Shown in pieces: positions 1 through 5,924 of a stretch of 12,399 nt of DNA. The position numbers and the translations under genes were made by a program. The stretch spans positions 1-12,399 of the forward strand of contig CAMLGP010000025.1 of assembly GCA_946479535.1 (NCBI GenBank). The letters are read 5' to 3'. The number at the start of each line of letters is the position of its first letter. Positions within the stretch are counted from its first letter, which is position 1. The DNA is from an uncultured Bacteroidota bacterium. GTDB taxonomy: Bacteria; Bacteroidota; Bacteroidia; Chitinophagales; Chitinophagaceae. A model generated the notes under the pieces. The model saw nothing but the letters and a program-made list of their open reading frames with translations, had not been told where the DNA came from and searched no databases.

Positions 1-119
1 ATAATGCAGGGCAGAGTCTCGGAACCGGTCAATCAACCCTTAGAAATTTGCAAAAAATATTCGTACGTTCACTCGATCGGCGGCGGGTCATTCGTGACTC
101 CCTAACGACAAAGAATTGA
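1..119 (+). other. Possible 3' end of a gene cut by the left edge
   Basis: Two plus-strand frames are open from the left edge: one stops with TAA at 103-105, the other with TGA at 117-119. The second is rich in Arg, Leu, Ser and Thr and reads like a protein C-terminus, but I recognise neither. A strong hairpin with a T-rich tail begins right at these stops, as expected at the end of a transcription unit. With fewer than 40 codons visible I cannot choose between the frames, and both may be chance. A minus-strand frame is open over part of the same stretch. Confidence 0.2.
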
Positions 120-142
120 AGAGTACCCCACGGGGTTCTTTT
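119..142 (+). terminator. Hairpin terminator candidate
   Basis: The arms AAGAGTACCCC (119-129) and GGGGTTCTTTT (132-142) pair over about eleven positions, with one T/T mismatch and a two-base tip that would open to four in practice. The right arm runs into a T-rich tract (TTCTTTTCGCTTTT). This is a classic intrinsic terminator on the plus strand, placed at the end of the left-edge open frames. The A-rich left arm could also give weak termination on the minus strand. Confidence 0.45.
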
Positions 143-518
143 CGCTTTTATCACTCCTGGTTACGAGAGTATCTTATAAATCCGCTTTCCTATAATATCC
201 TGCTTACGCAGCACATGGAACCGGTTTCGATAAAACACCATGATCTCCACGAGTCCCTTCTGCCCCGCAATTCCACGTGAGTGCGCGGGCCGTATGGATC
301 TCAAGCGCATGATCCATATTTCTTTTCCGTATAAATGGAACAGCCGGTATCGCCGTTTATATGAAGGATTATCCAATCATGGGATGCCAATAATTGCTCA
401 ATTGCTTTCCGCCTATTCCTGGCTCCTACTGCCTGCACCCAGGAATGAAGCATTGCTAAAAAACCAGTCAGGTCAATAATGAGTATGCGACCGCGAACCG
501 CAGGCTCGAACCCCAGTT
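143..518. other. Stretch without a convincing gene
   Basis: No confident gene is seen. A minus-strand frame of 71 codons (376-161) opens only at a TTG that directly follows an in-frame TGA; its first ATG is 22 codons in. A second minus-strand frame is open from about 535 to 300 without a good start. The two could be halves of a decayed gene joined by a frameshift near 300-376, but neither resembles a family I know. A plus-strand frame at 240-479 lies opposite them and looks like a shadow. An 8-bp inverted repeat sits at 415-446. Confidence 0.3.
415..446 (-). terminator. Weak hairpin downstream of the 519-1337 gene
   Basis: ATTCCTGG (415-422) and CCAGGAAT (439-446) form a perfect 8-bp inverted repeat around a 16-base loop. 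It begins 72 bases downstream of the minus-strand stop codon at 519-521. There is no run of T after the stem on that strand, so it is not a standard intrinsic terminator. It may only fold the 3' tail of the transcript. Confidence 0.2.
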
Positions 519-1337
519 CTAGGTTTCTCTCTCCTTATCCGCTTCATACCTCGGCTCCACCCACACATCCACCTCTTGTGTAATTTCAGGATTTGATCTT
601 TCATATTTCGGCACATACGGCTTACTTAAATTCAACGCCTCCAAATCCTTTTCTTCAAACGTCCCAACCTCTACAATTTGCATGCTCCGGTTCTTTTCAG
701 TCGGATCTAACACTTTATTACTTCCACTTCTATGGCCTACACATAAAAGCCATTGTGAAGCAGGATTTGCAAGTGGGAATTTAAAGCTCAGACTCGGCAG
801 TGGCCCCGGAGCTTCTATCCAACCTGATCCCTGCCGGGAATGGTACGGCTGCTTTTTCATAGACCAGGTGATCAATAGCACTTCATAATAATAACAGTTC
901 TTTTGTCCCACAAAGGACTTCGTGAAATGTTCAGTAGCATGTATATCTATGGAAATTTCGTTTGGGGTCGCTTTTATTTCATATTCATAATCCCCCAACA
1001 TTCTTTCCGGATACTCTTCATTAATAAACATTTTTTCCGCCTGGCGTAACAGCAGATACCTGTTGTCCATAGACTCTCTTCGGAATTTTTTAAGCAACCG
1101 ATGATAAAAATTTCTGCCTTTAAAACCTCCCATGTGAAGTTTAATGACAGCGTTTAAATCACCGGCTAATCTGTTAATAAAACCGGCACGTTTGCTTTCC
1201 TGTTTCAACGCTCTTAAGGAAGCTTTGGCAGTTAAAGGCCGTTTACGCCAGTGATAACCGTACGTGGTACTGTCCACAAATACTTTATCTCCCACGGTGC
1301 CTCTGGGATTTAAAGGAGATGGTACAAGGGTTTGCAT
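519..1337 (-). CDS. Conserved-looking protein of unknown function, 272 aa
   Basis: I do not recognise a named family. The protein is soluble-looking, with no signal peptide and no membrane segment. The first half is basic: a short Gly-Thr-Val-Gly-Asp-Lys opening (13-18), an aromatic patch with YGYHWRKRP (26-34), then Lys/Arg-rich helices to about residue 110. The second half alternates hydrophobic and polar residues in a beta-like way, with aromatic stretches around 148-160 and 180-200, and ends in an acidic, Trp- and Tyr-containing tail. The start at ATG 1337 is preceded by an AT-rich leader. The opening loosely recalls Bacteroidota proteins of about 200-270 residues of unknown function that begin with a similar Gly-Val-Gly-Asp pattern followed by basic residues; this is only a resemblance. 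It is transcribed away from the MNT-HEPN gene across a 402-bp intergenic region. Confidence 0.75.
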   Translation of the reverse strand: MQTLVPSPLNPRGTVGDKVFVDSTTYGYHWRKRPLTAKASLRALKQESKRAGFINRLAGDLNAVIKLHMGGFKGRNFYHRLLKKFRRESMDNRYLLLRQAEKMFINEEYPERMLGDYEYEIKATPNEISIDIHATEHFTKSFVGQKNCYYYEVLLITWSMKKQPYHSRQGSGWIEAPGPLPSLSFKFPLANPASQWLLCVGHRSGSNKVLDPTEKNRSMQIVEVGTFEEKDLEALNLSKPYVPKYERSNPEITQEVDVWVEPRYEADKERET

Positions 1338-1739
1338 GGTAATAAGGTTTTAAATGAGCAAGGTTTTTGCAAATCCAATGTAGAGAAAAAAAAGAACAAA
1401 TTTGCTCAGTGTAAATACTTAAAGGTTAGTCACTTATAGACCCTTCCCCTGACATTCTCCTGAAAATACCCTGATCATTACCTGACCTTTTCCTGATCCA
1501 CCTTCTTCCCACTCTGTACCCAGGGTCATCCCAGGGCGTATCCTGATCCTATGAACCCTTGCTCCTGGCTCTACTTAGTCTTTAATCAGCAGGTGCTAGT
1601 GGAAGTACTAAGCATTTCTGGGTGGCTTTTATAAGCCTCATATAGCAGATAAGGCCTTGGTTTTGAATCAGAAAAAGACCATAAATCATTGTTTTTTTCA
1701 CCTTGCCAGCATATCAGCCTTATCTACTTTCACCGGGTG
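1338..1739. other. Divergent intergenic region
   Basis: This region separates the minus-strand gene ending its 5' side at 1337 from the plus-strand gene starting at 1740. It holds an A/T tract at 1385-1393, a minus-strand box TACATTGG (1375-1382) one base from the Bacteroidota -7 consensus TAnnTTTG but lacking a properly spaced TTG, and the 11-bp-phased array described separately. A small hairpin GGCTT-TTAT-AAGCC lies at 1624-1637. No clear promoter is visible for the plus-strand gene. Confidence 0.5.
1448..1567. repeat. 11-bp-phased CCTGA / CCCAG array
   Basis: The pentamer CCTGA occurs at 1448, 1459, 1470, 1481 and 1492, each start exactly 11 bases after the last, while the six bases between copies differ. 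After a 5-base register shift, C-rich pentamers keep the same 11-base beat: TCCAC at 1497, CCCAC at 1508, CCCAG at 1519 and 1530 (both extend to CCCAGGG), TCCTG at 1541 and 1563. The 9-mer TCCTGATCC occurs twice (1491, 1541). A conserved core with variable linkers at one helical turn fits an array of protein-binding half-sites as well as a decayed minisatellite. Confidence 0.75.
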
Positions 1740-2654
1740 ATGAGAACCCGTGAAATATACATCCCTAAACAAGCTTTCCAGTTGAAAACCTCTTTGGACC
1801 ATCTGCCCAATCACAAGCGGTATGAGATCAATGGTATCATGCTAAGTATTAAAGAGCTGGTAAAGCCTGAAATGATCATCCTGTTCGGCAGCTACAGCCG
1901 CGGAGATTGGGTAGACGAGAGATACTATGATGAGAATGGAACGCTCTATGAATACAAGAGTGATTATGACTTTTTGGTAGTAACCGAACACCACCAGGAC
2001 ATGCCCCCTGGTCTGGGCAAGCGAATTCGGCAACGGGTGAAAAGACAGGAAAGATTACAGGCATCACCGCAAATAATATTTCATGATATCAATTTCCTGA
2101 ATAAAGAGCTGGAAGAAGGCCAGTACTTCTTTCGTGATATAGTTCATGAAGGGATTCTGCTGTATACAACAAATAAATATGAACTGGCTACCCCCAGGGA
2201 TTTGTCAGACTATGAGCGGGGAGAAATAGCGAAACTATACTTTGACAAATGGTTCAAAAAAGGGGATGAACTATTTGATGTCTATAATTATGCATTGGGT
2301 AAAGAAATGTATGCCACGGCTATTTTTCAATTGCACCAGGCAACAGAAAGCTACTACGCCGCAATTCACCTCGTCTTCACAGATTACAAACCCAAAACTC
2401 ATGACCTCAGAGACCTGAACAAAGTAGCCTGCCATTCACATGCCCGCTTCAAAATCATTTTCCCGGATCAAACTGAAAATGAAAAAAGACTATTCACTAT
2501 ACTCGTAAAATCCTACATAGATAGCCGCTACAAATTGAACTATTCTGTAAATCCCAAAGACCTGATATGGCTCGCCGAAAGAGTTAAATTAATGAGAGAG
2601 CTTACTATTCAACTTTGCATGGAACGAATTAGCCTCCTCCAAAAGGTCCGTTAA
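1740..2654 (+). CDS. Fused MNT nucleotidyltransferase-HEPN protein
   Basis: This is a single-chain protein with an N-terminal minimal nucleotidyltransferase domain and a C-terminal HEPN domain. Numbered from ATG 1740 (304 aa), the nucleotidyltransferase motif is GSYSRGDW (50-57) followed by SDYDFLV (74-80), with D75 and D77 as the metal-binding pair; D116 in IIFHDINF is a candidate third carboxylate. An insert rich in Tyr, Asp and Glu (about 58-73) separates the two motifs. The HEPN part (about 163-300) has the helix FQLHQATESYYAAIH (196-210), then KTHDLRDL (219-226) and SRYKLNY (262-268). The RX4-6H RNase motif is not seen: R263 is followed by Y268. In two-gene MntA/HepT systems the transferase modifies and silences a HEPN RNase; whether the fused form is a toxin-antitoxin, a defence protein or a housekeeping modifier cannot be read here. 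An in-frame TTG at 1689 would add 17 residues, but ATG 1740 is the better start. Confidence 0.88.
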   Translation: MRTREIYIPKQAFQLKTSLDHLPNHKRYEINGIMLSIKELVKPEMIILFGSYSRGDWVDERYYDENGTLYEYKSDYDFLVVTEHHQDMPPGLGKRIRQRVKRQERLQASPQIIFHDINFLNKELEEGQYFFRDIVHEGILLYTTNKYELATPRDLSDYERGEIAKLYFDKWFKKGDELFDVYNYALGKEMYATAIFQLHQATESYYAAIHLVFTDYKPKTHDLRDLNKVACHSHARFKIIFPDQTENEKRLFTILVKSYIDSRYKLNYSVNPKDLIWLAERVKLMRELTIQLCMERISLLQKVR

Positions 2655-2773
2655 TCACTGTGTAGTAATTTTTTCCTTTGGAATACACAAGGGCCTGGAT
2701 AGATATACTTTTATAAATGGCCATAAACCAGATTTGTACTACACATGATCGCTTGAATTGGGATTTATAATGG

Positions 2774-2797
2774 ATTCTGCCGGCTGCCGTGCAGAAT
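2774..2797. other. Stable hairpin in the 2655-2917 gap
   Basis: ATTCTGC (2774-2780) pairs with GCAGAAT (2791-2797), and CGG (2781-2783) pairs with CCG (2787-2789) inside it, giving ten pairs with one bulged T and a three-base tip. It lies 119 bases after the MNT-HEPN stop codon. No T-tract follows on either strand, so it could protect the 3' end of that transcript but is not a standard intrinsic terminator. Confidence 0.4.
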
Positions 2798-2850
2798 GAT
2801 AAAACATCTTCGCGAATATCTCCAAAATTGCACGGTTATAAAATGCAGGA

Positions 2851-2880
2851 TTGAATGGATACCTTTTCCTTTTACCTTTT
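2851..2880 (+). promoter_or_regulatory. Bacteroidota-type promoter for the lipoprotein gene
   Basis: TTG at 2851-2853 is followed after exactly 19 bases by TACCTTTT (2873-2880). This matches the Bacteroidota pattern TTG-N19-TAnnTTTG except for the last base. A second TACCTTTT at 2860-2867 is too close to that TTG. Transcription would begin near 2887, leaving a leader of about 30 bases before ATG 2918. Confidence 0.4.
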
Positions 2881-2917
2881 AACTGTATTTATCATTCGCC
2901 ATTAAACATATTAATTT

Positions 2918-3892
2918 ATGAAAACACTTATGAAGCAGGTAATCACTTGCATGCTATTGCTATTTGTAGTTGTGGCCATTGTTATCTCCTGTCAGAAAAA
3001 CAAAAAAGAGACAACGGTGCAAACTGCCAACCCGGTTACGGAAAGAATTCCCGTTGCATCTCGTGAGGTACCCGGAAATCAGTGGACCTATAAGGATCCT
3101 GTAACAGGTGCCATTTTAACCTACACCTGGAGTCTGACAGCGGCTGGAACAGATACATCCCTCGTTACCTCACTGGTTTTGACAGATGATGCTGCACGTC
3201 TCACACTTGAATATGGAACGCTTAACCTTGACCAGCACAATGTAAGAGATAAAGATGCCCTTTCCCTTTTACTGAATGATGCATACCGGAATATTTTTAC
3301 TAGGTATGGAACCTCAACTCTTCAAACCTATTCAGGGTTGGTTGAAAAGATGTTGGCTTCCTTAGCTGAATCAGCTGAATTGCGTACCATGAAATCGCTG
3401 GTTTTTCAATCCCTGTGTATGTTTAATACGCTTGCCAAAGCAATAAACAGGGATATCAGTCAATCCGGAAAAGTAACTTTCTCTCCATTTGAAGGATATA
3501 TCCGGGGGATTTCCTCGTTTACCGTTGAAGAAGATGAAATAATTGATGCAAGAAATTTTAAATCCTTTCTCAATGTAAAAAAATCAACTTCGCCTGACGA
3601 AGGAATTGATTATTACCTGAATGCTTTGCGTTTTGAATCCGGAGTTTTGAATGTAAAGCAAGTCAATTCCAAACTTGATACCTATTTTAATACTACCCTG
3701 GGCAGATGGCCGCAAGGCGGACAATGCGGTTGCTGTGGCAACTATTCGGGTCCCTGCGTTTACTGGAGTTCTGTATGCCTTGTTCATGACTACCAGTGCC
3801 AAAGCTGTTCACCAAGATGGTACTGCCTGCCGGGATGCGTTGCTTCCAGTTGTAGCGGGAATACCATCTCCTGGTATTGGTTTTTAGTTTAA
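2918..3892 (+). CDS. Lipoprotein with C-terminal ten-Cys, PLA2-like domain
   Basis: This 324-residue exported lipoprotein has a basic N-tip, a hydrophobic core (8-23) and the lipobox VISC with acylated C25, followed by a polar Lys/Glu/Thr linker. Residues 50-265 form a mixed domain without Cys (apart from C167) that I do not recognise. The last 55 residues carry ten cysteines (270, 272, 273, 280, 287, 294, 297, 303, 307, 312), enough for five disulfides, which suits a protein outside the cytoplasm. Their layout, CGCCGNYSGPC (270-280), then CLVHDYQC (287-294), resembles the calcium loop and His-Asp helix of secreted phospholipase A2, especially the plant form with a Tyr-Ser-Gly in the loop. 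One cysteine of the usual CCxxHDxC is missing and another is one residue late. The region after H290 is only 34 residues, shorter than in known enzymes, so activity is uncertain. The next gene starts 6 bp later and is probably co-transcribed. Confidence 0.85.
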   Translation: MKTLMKQVITCMLLLFVVVAIVISCQKNKKETTVQTANPVTERIPVASREVPGNQWTYKDPVTGAILTYTWSLTAAGTDTSLVTSLVLTDDAARLTLEYGTLNLDQHNVRDKDALSLLLNDAYRNIFTRYGTSTLQTYSGLVEKMLASLAESAELRTMKSLVFQSLCMFNTLAKAINRDISQSGKVTFSPFEGYIRGISSFTVEEDEIIDARNFKSFLNVKKSTSPDEGIDYYLNALRFESGVLNVKQVNSKLDTYFNTTLGRWPQGGQCGCCGNYSGPCVYWSSVCLVHDYQCQSCSPRWYCLPGCVASSCSGNTISWYWFLV

Positions 3893-3898
3893 TAAAAT

Positions 3899-4210
3899 AT
3901 GAGAACAAAGATTGTATTCGCTTTTTTGTTTTTTACCCTGGGATTATTGCAGTTGTTAGATTGGATTTTGTTCAGCATCCATACCGAAAACGAGAAATTA
4001 TCTCTATCAGAGTTACATGCTGTATATGTGGCCCACTTTCCAGAATGGTTACAACCTTATTTTCAGCATCCCGTAATAAGCACACTTGGCTGCATGCTTT
4101 TATTTGCTGCGGCCAGTGTGCTTTTTATCAGTATACGAAAAAAAATATTCCTGCTACTCGCAATAATTTCATTTGTACTGGCTTTCTGGCAATTATTTTC
4201 CCTTATGTAA
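3899..4210 (+). CDS. Small three-helix membrane protein, unknown function
   Basis: This 103-residue protein has three likely membrane segments at about 5-26, 58-79 and 82-102. A polar loop of about 30 residues joins the first two (27-57, with several His and aromatic residues: SELHAVYVAHFPEWLQPYF), and only Arg-Lys-Lys (80-82) separates the last two. I do not recognise the family. It starts 6 bp after the stop of the Cys-rich lipoprotein, with no room for its own promoter, so the two are almost certainly one transcript. A role tied to the lipoprotein (anchoring, folding partner or protection from it) is a guess from position alone. It ends 7 bp before the stop of the convergent glycosyltransferase, leaving no space for a terminator, so the opposing transcripts probably overlap. 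Confidence 0.8.
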   Translation: MRTKIVFAFLFFTLGLLQLLDWILFSIHTENEKLSLSELHAVYVAHFPEWLQPYFQHPVISTLGCMLLFAAASVLFISIRKKIFLLLAIISFVLAFWQLFSLM

Positions 4211-4217
4211 AGAGTGA

Positions 4218-5150
4218 CTATTTTTTTAACCCGAGTTTCTGGAGTAGTGTCTTTTTCTTTTTATAATAACAGGGTAGTTTTAGCATCTCCTCATGCCCAT
4301 TCTTTAAAAGCCTCTGATGATAATGAGCAAATAATTCTTTTACCACCGGAAAATCATTCATGCCATACCGGGTTTGATGACGGGAAACATTTTCAGGCAT
4401 CGAGATATTATACCCACTAAAGTGAAAAAAAAGCAGCGGGTATGTGTTATCCACTACAAATCCAGTTCCTTTTCTTTCTATCGTTCGCTCATGCAAATTC
4501 CAATACGCAACATTACATCCCTTATGATCCATCTCTTTTACTTTCCTGAAATAGATCGGAACCAGGTTTAACCAGTTCTGATCCACTACCCAGCCCCATT
4601 TCGGTTTCTCATAACACTGGTCAACCATTCTGCTGGTCCACCATTTCAAAAATGCCTTACCCGTTTCATCATTCTTCAATCCAAGGAAACCGGCATTGTA
4701 AATCCCTGCCTTTAGGATATCCCGTTCCTGGGGTTTATGATTATCTACAGGAAATGGAGAAAGTATATGTGGGGTCAGTAGAATGGAATAACTGTTCAAC
4801 AATTCATTTATTGCCGCCATTGATTCAAAAGCCAACATATCAGAATCCATGAACAACAAATAATCTGGCTGGCGCTCCATGGCATAAGCCAGGAAAAACG
4901 ATTTCAATGCACAATTCAGTTCAAACGTATTGTATCTCTCATACATTTCATTGAACTGCGGAATATTCAGCTCATGCACTTCCACTATCTCATAAGGAAG
5001 AAAAGATTCTTTCGTGATCCCTGCCGGCATCTTATCAGCCAGGCCAATGATCAATTTATACGAAGGATTGAACTGCAATAATGAATCTCCAAGGCTTTTT
5101 GCCTGTGCAAGGTGATTGGCAGAGCAGGTGGTAACAACCACTGTTTGCAT
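4218..5150 (-). CDS. Glycosyltransferase, GT-A fold (GT8-like)
   Basis: This 310-residue protein probably transfers a sugar from a nucleotide-sugar donor onto a glycan or lipid-linked acceptor. It begins with a beta strand and Thr-Thr-Cys-Ser loop typical of a GT-A nucleotide-binding start (2-10), and has hydrophobic YLLFMDSDM (97-105), whose DSD at 102-104 is the metal- and donor-binding DxD. Further conserved-looking pieces are YNAGFLGLKN (151-160), WVVDQNWLN (187-195) and FFHFSGY (241-247). No membrane segment is seen; the C-terminus is Lys-rich (KKKK near 294-297), suggesting attachment to the inner membrane face. It starts 2 bp after the stop of the methyltransferase gene, so translation is probably coupled. 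It is the last gene of the three-gene cassette. Acceptor and donor cannot be read from the sequence. Confidence 0.85.
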   Translation of the reverse strand: MQTVVVTTCSANHLAQAKSLGDSLLQFNPSYKLIIGLADKMPAGITKESFLPYEIVEVHELNIPQFNEMYERYNTFELNCALKSFFLAYAMERQPDYLLFMDSDMLAFESMAAINELLNSYSILLTPHILSPFPVDNHKPQERDILKAGIYNAGFLGLKNDETGKAFLKWWTSRMVDQCYEKPKWGWVVDQNWLNLVPIYFRKVKEMDHKGCNVAYWNLHERTIERKGTGFVVDNTYPLLFFHFSGYNISMPENVSRHQTRYGMNDFPVVKELFAHYHQRLLKNGHEEMLKLPCYYKKKKTLLQKLGLKK

Positions 5151-5152
5151 AA

Positions 5153-5905
5153 TTACTTTTTTTGTGCAACAATAATATTATTCAAATATAATACCCTGCT
5201 TTTAGGCAATACCTTGTGCCAAAAGGAAAACCAGATATTAATACAGGCATAAAACCCCGGCGCAATTGACGTCCGGAAGAATTTACTTTTCCCCAGTAAT
5301 GGCAGTTTAGGAATCACATGTTCGCTATAGTAGACCATTCGCAATTGGTAGATGGCTGCGGAGAAATCTCCCGATTTATCTTCCTGTTTAACCTCAAAGC
5401 CATTTTTTGTGAGCATATATCTCAGCGAAAACACAGTATAACGTGCAAAGTCAACCGGCACTTCATGCTCCGGCCATACAAACGGACAGGTGATCAATAA
5501 CTGTGCTCCTGGTTTCATCACCCGGTTGATCTCGGCAAGAATTTCTTCCAGGTTAAACACATGTTCAAAAACTTCACTACTAAATACACTATCAAAGTGA
5601 TGGTCTGGAAACGGTATCTTTTTGCCATCATAAAAAACATCGATGGATTCTTTCTCATGCGAATGTCCTTCACCGGCAAAGTCCAGCCCAATGTATTCCG
5701 TAACATTCGTGAATAAGGATTGATAAGGTTTGCTTCCACATCCAAAGTCAAGCAATTTACCCTTGCAGGTGGGAGCCATCGTTTTGATCTTTCTGTACAA
5801 ATAAGTCCGAAGGAAATAAAAAGGCTGGTTCAATCCCGGTTTGAATTGCCTGGGAACGTGGTTATTCATGAAAACAAATATAGACAGAGTAAAGGGGAAT
5901 TTCAT
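5153..5905 (-). CDS. Class I SAM-dependent methyltransferase
   Basis: This is a small-molecule or sugar methyltransferase of the Methyltransf_11 type, 250 aa from ATG 5905. Motif I is LLDFGCGSKPY (51-61), the acidic residue closing strand 2 is in YIGLDF (71-76), FDSVFSSEVFEHV (104-116) is the post-motif region, and MKPGAQLLITCPF (130-142) matches motif III with its strand. EVPVDFARYT (148-157) is close to a signature seen in many methyltransferases of polysaccharide and O-antigen clusters. The C-terminal part has aromatic patches but no clear membrane helix. An internal ATG at 5869 (residue 13, MNNHVPRQF) may be the true start: the first 12 residues look unlike the family, and a TATATTTG box lies just upstream of that codon. 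It sits 19 bp after the GT4 gene and 2 bp before the next glycosyltransferase. Confidence 0.88.
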   Translation of the reverse strand: MKFPFTLSIFVFMNNHVPRQFKPGLNQPFYFLRTYLYRKIKTMAPTCKGKLLDFGCGSKPYQSLFTNVTEYIGLDFAGEGHSHEKESIDVFYDGKKIPFPDHHFDSVFSSEVFEHVFNLEEILAEINRVMKPGAQLLITCPFVWPEHEVPVDFARYTVFSLRYMLTKNGFEVKQEDKSGDFSAAIYQLRMVYYSEHVIPKLPLLGKSKFFRTSIAPGFYACINIWFSFWHKVLPKSRVLYLNNIIVAQKK

Positions 5906-5924
5906 GCCCGTTCAGGGCCTGCAC

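Noticed and set aside
240..479. Plus-strand frame of 79 codons
   Set aside because: It has no recognisable domain and no upstream signals, and it lies opposite minus-strand open frames; probably chance.
490..520. GGTTCGA-like stretch on the minus strand, suggestive of a tRNA T-arm
   Set aside because: The bases around the loop do not form a T stem, and no anticodon or acceptor arms can be found nearby.
1448..1567. CRISPR array
   Set aside because: The repeated unit is only a pentamer with six-base gaps; CRISPR repeats are about 23-47 bp with spacers of similar length.
1689..1739. TTG start that would lengthen the MNT-HEPN protein by 17 residues
   Set aside because: The added residues do not look like part of either domain, and an ATG is available at 1740, well before the first motif.
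2851..3066. Plus-strand frame overlapping the lipoprotein start
   Set aside because: It covers the promoter candidate and the signal-peptide region in another frame and shows no protein features.
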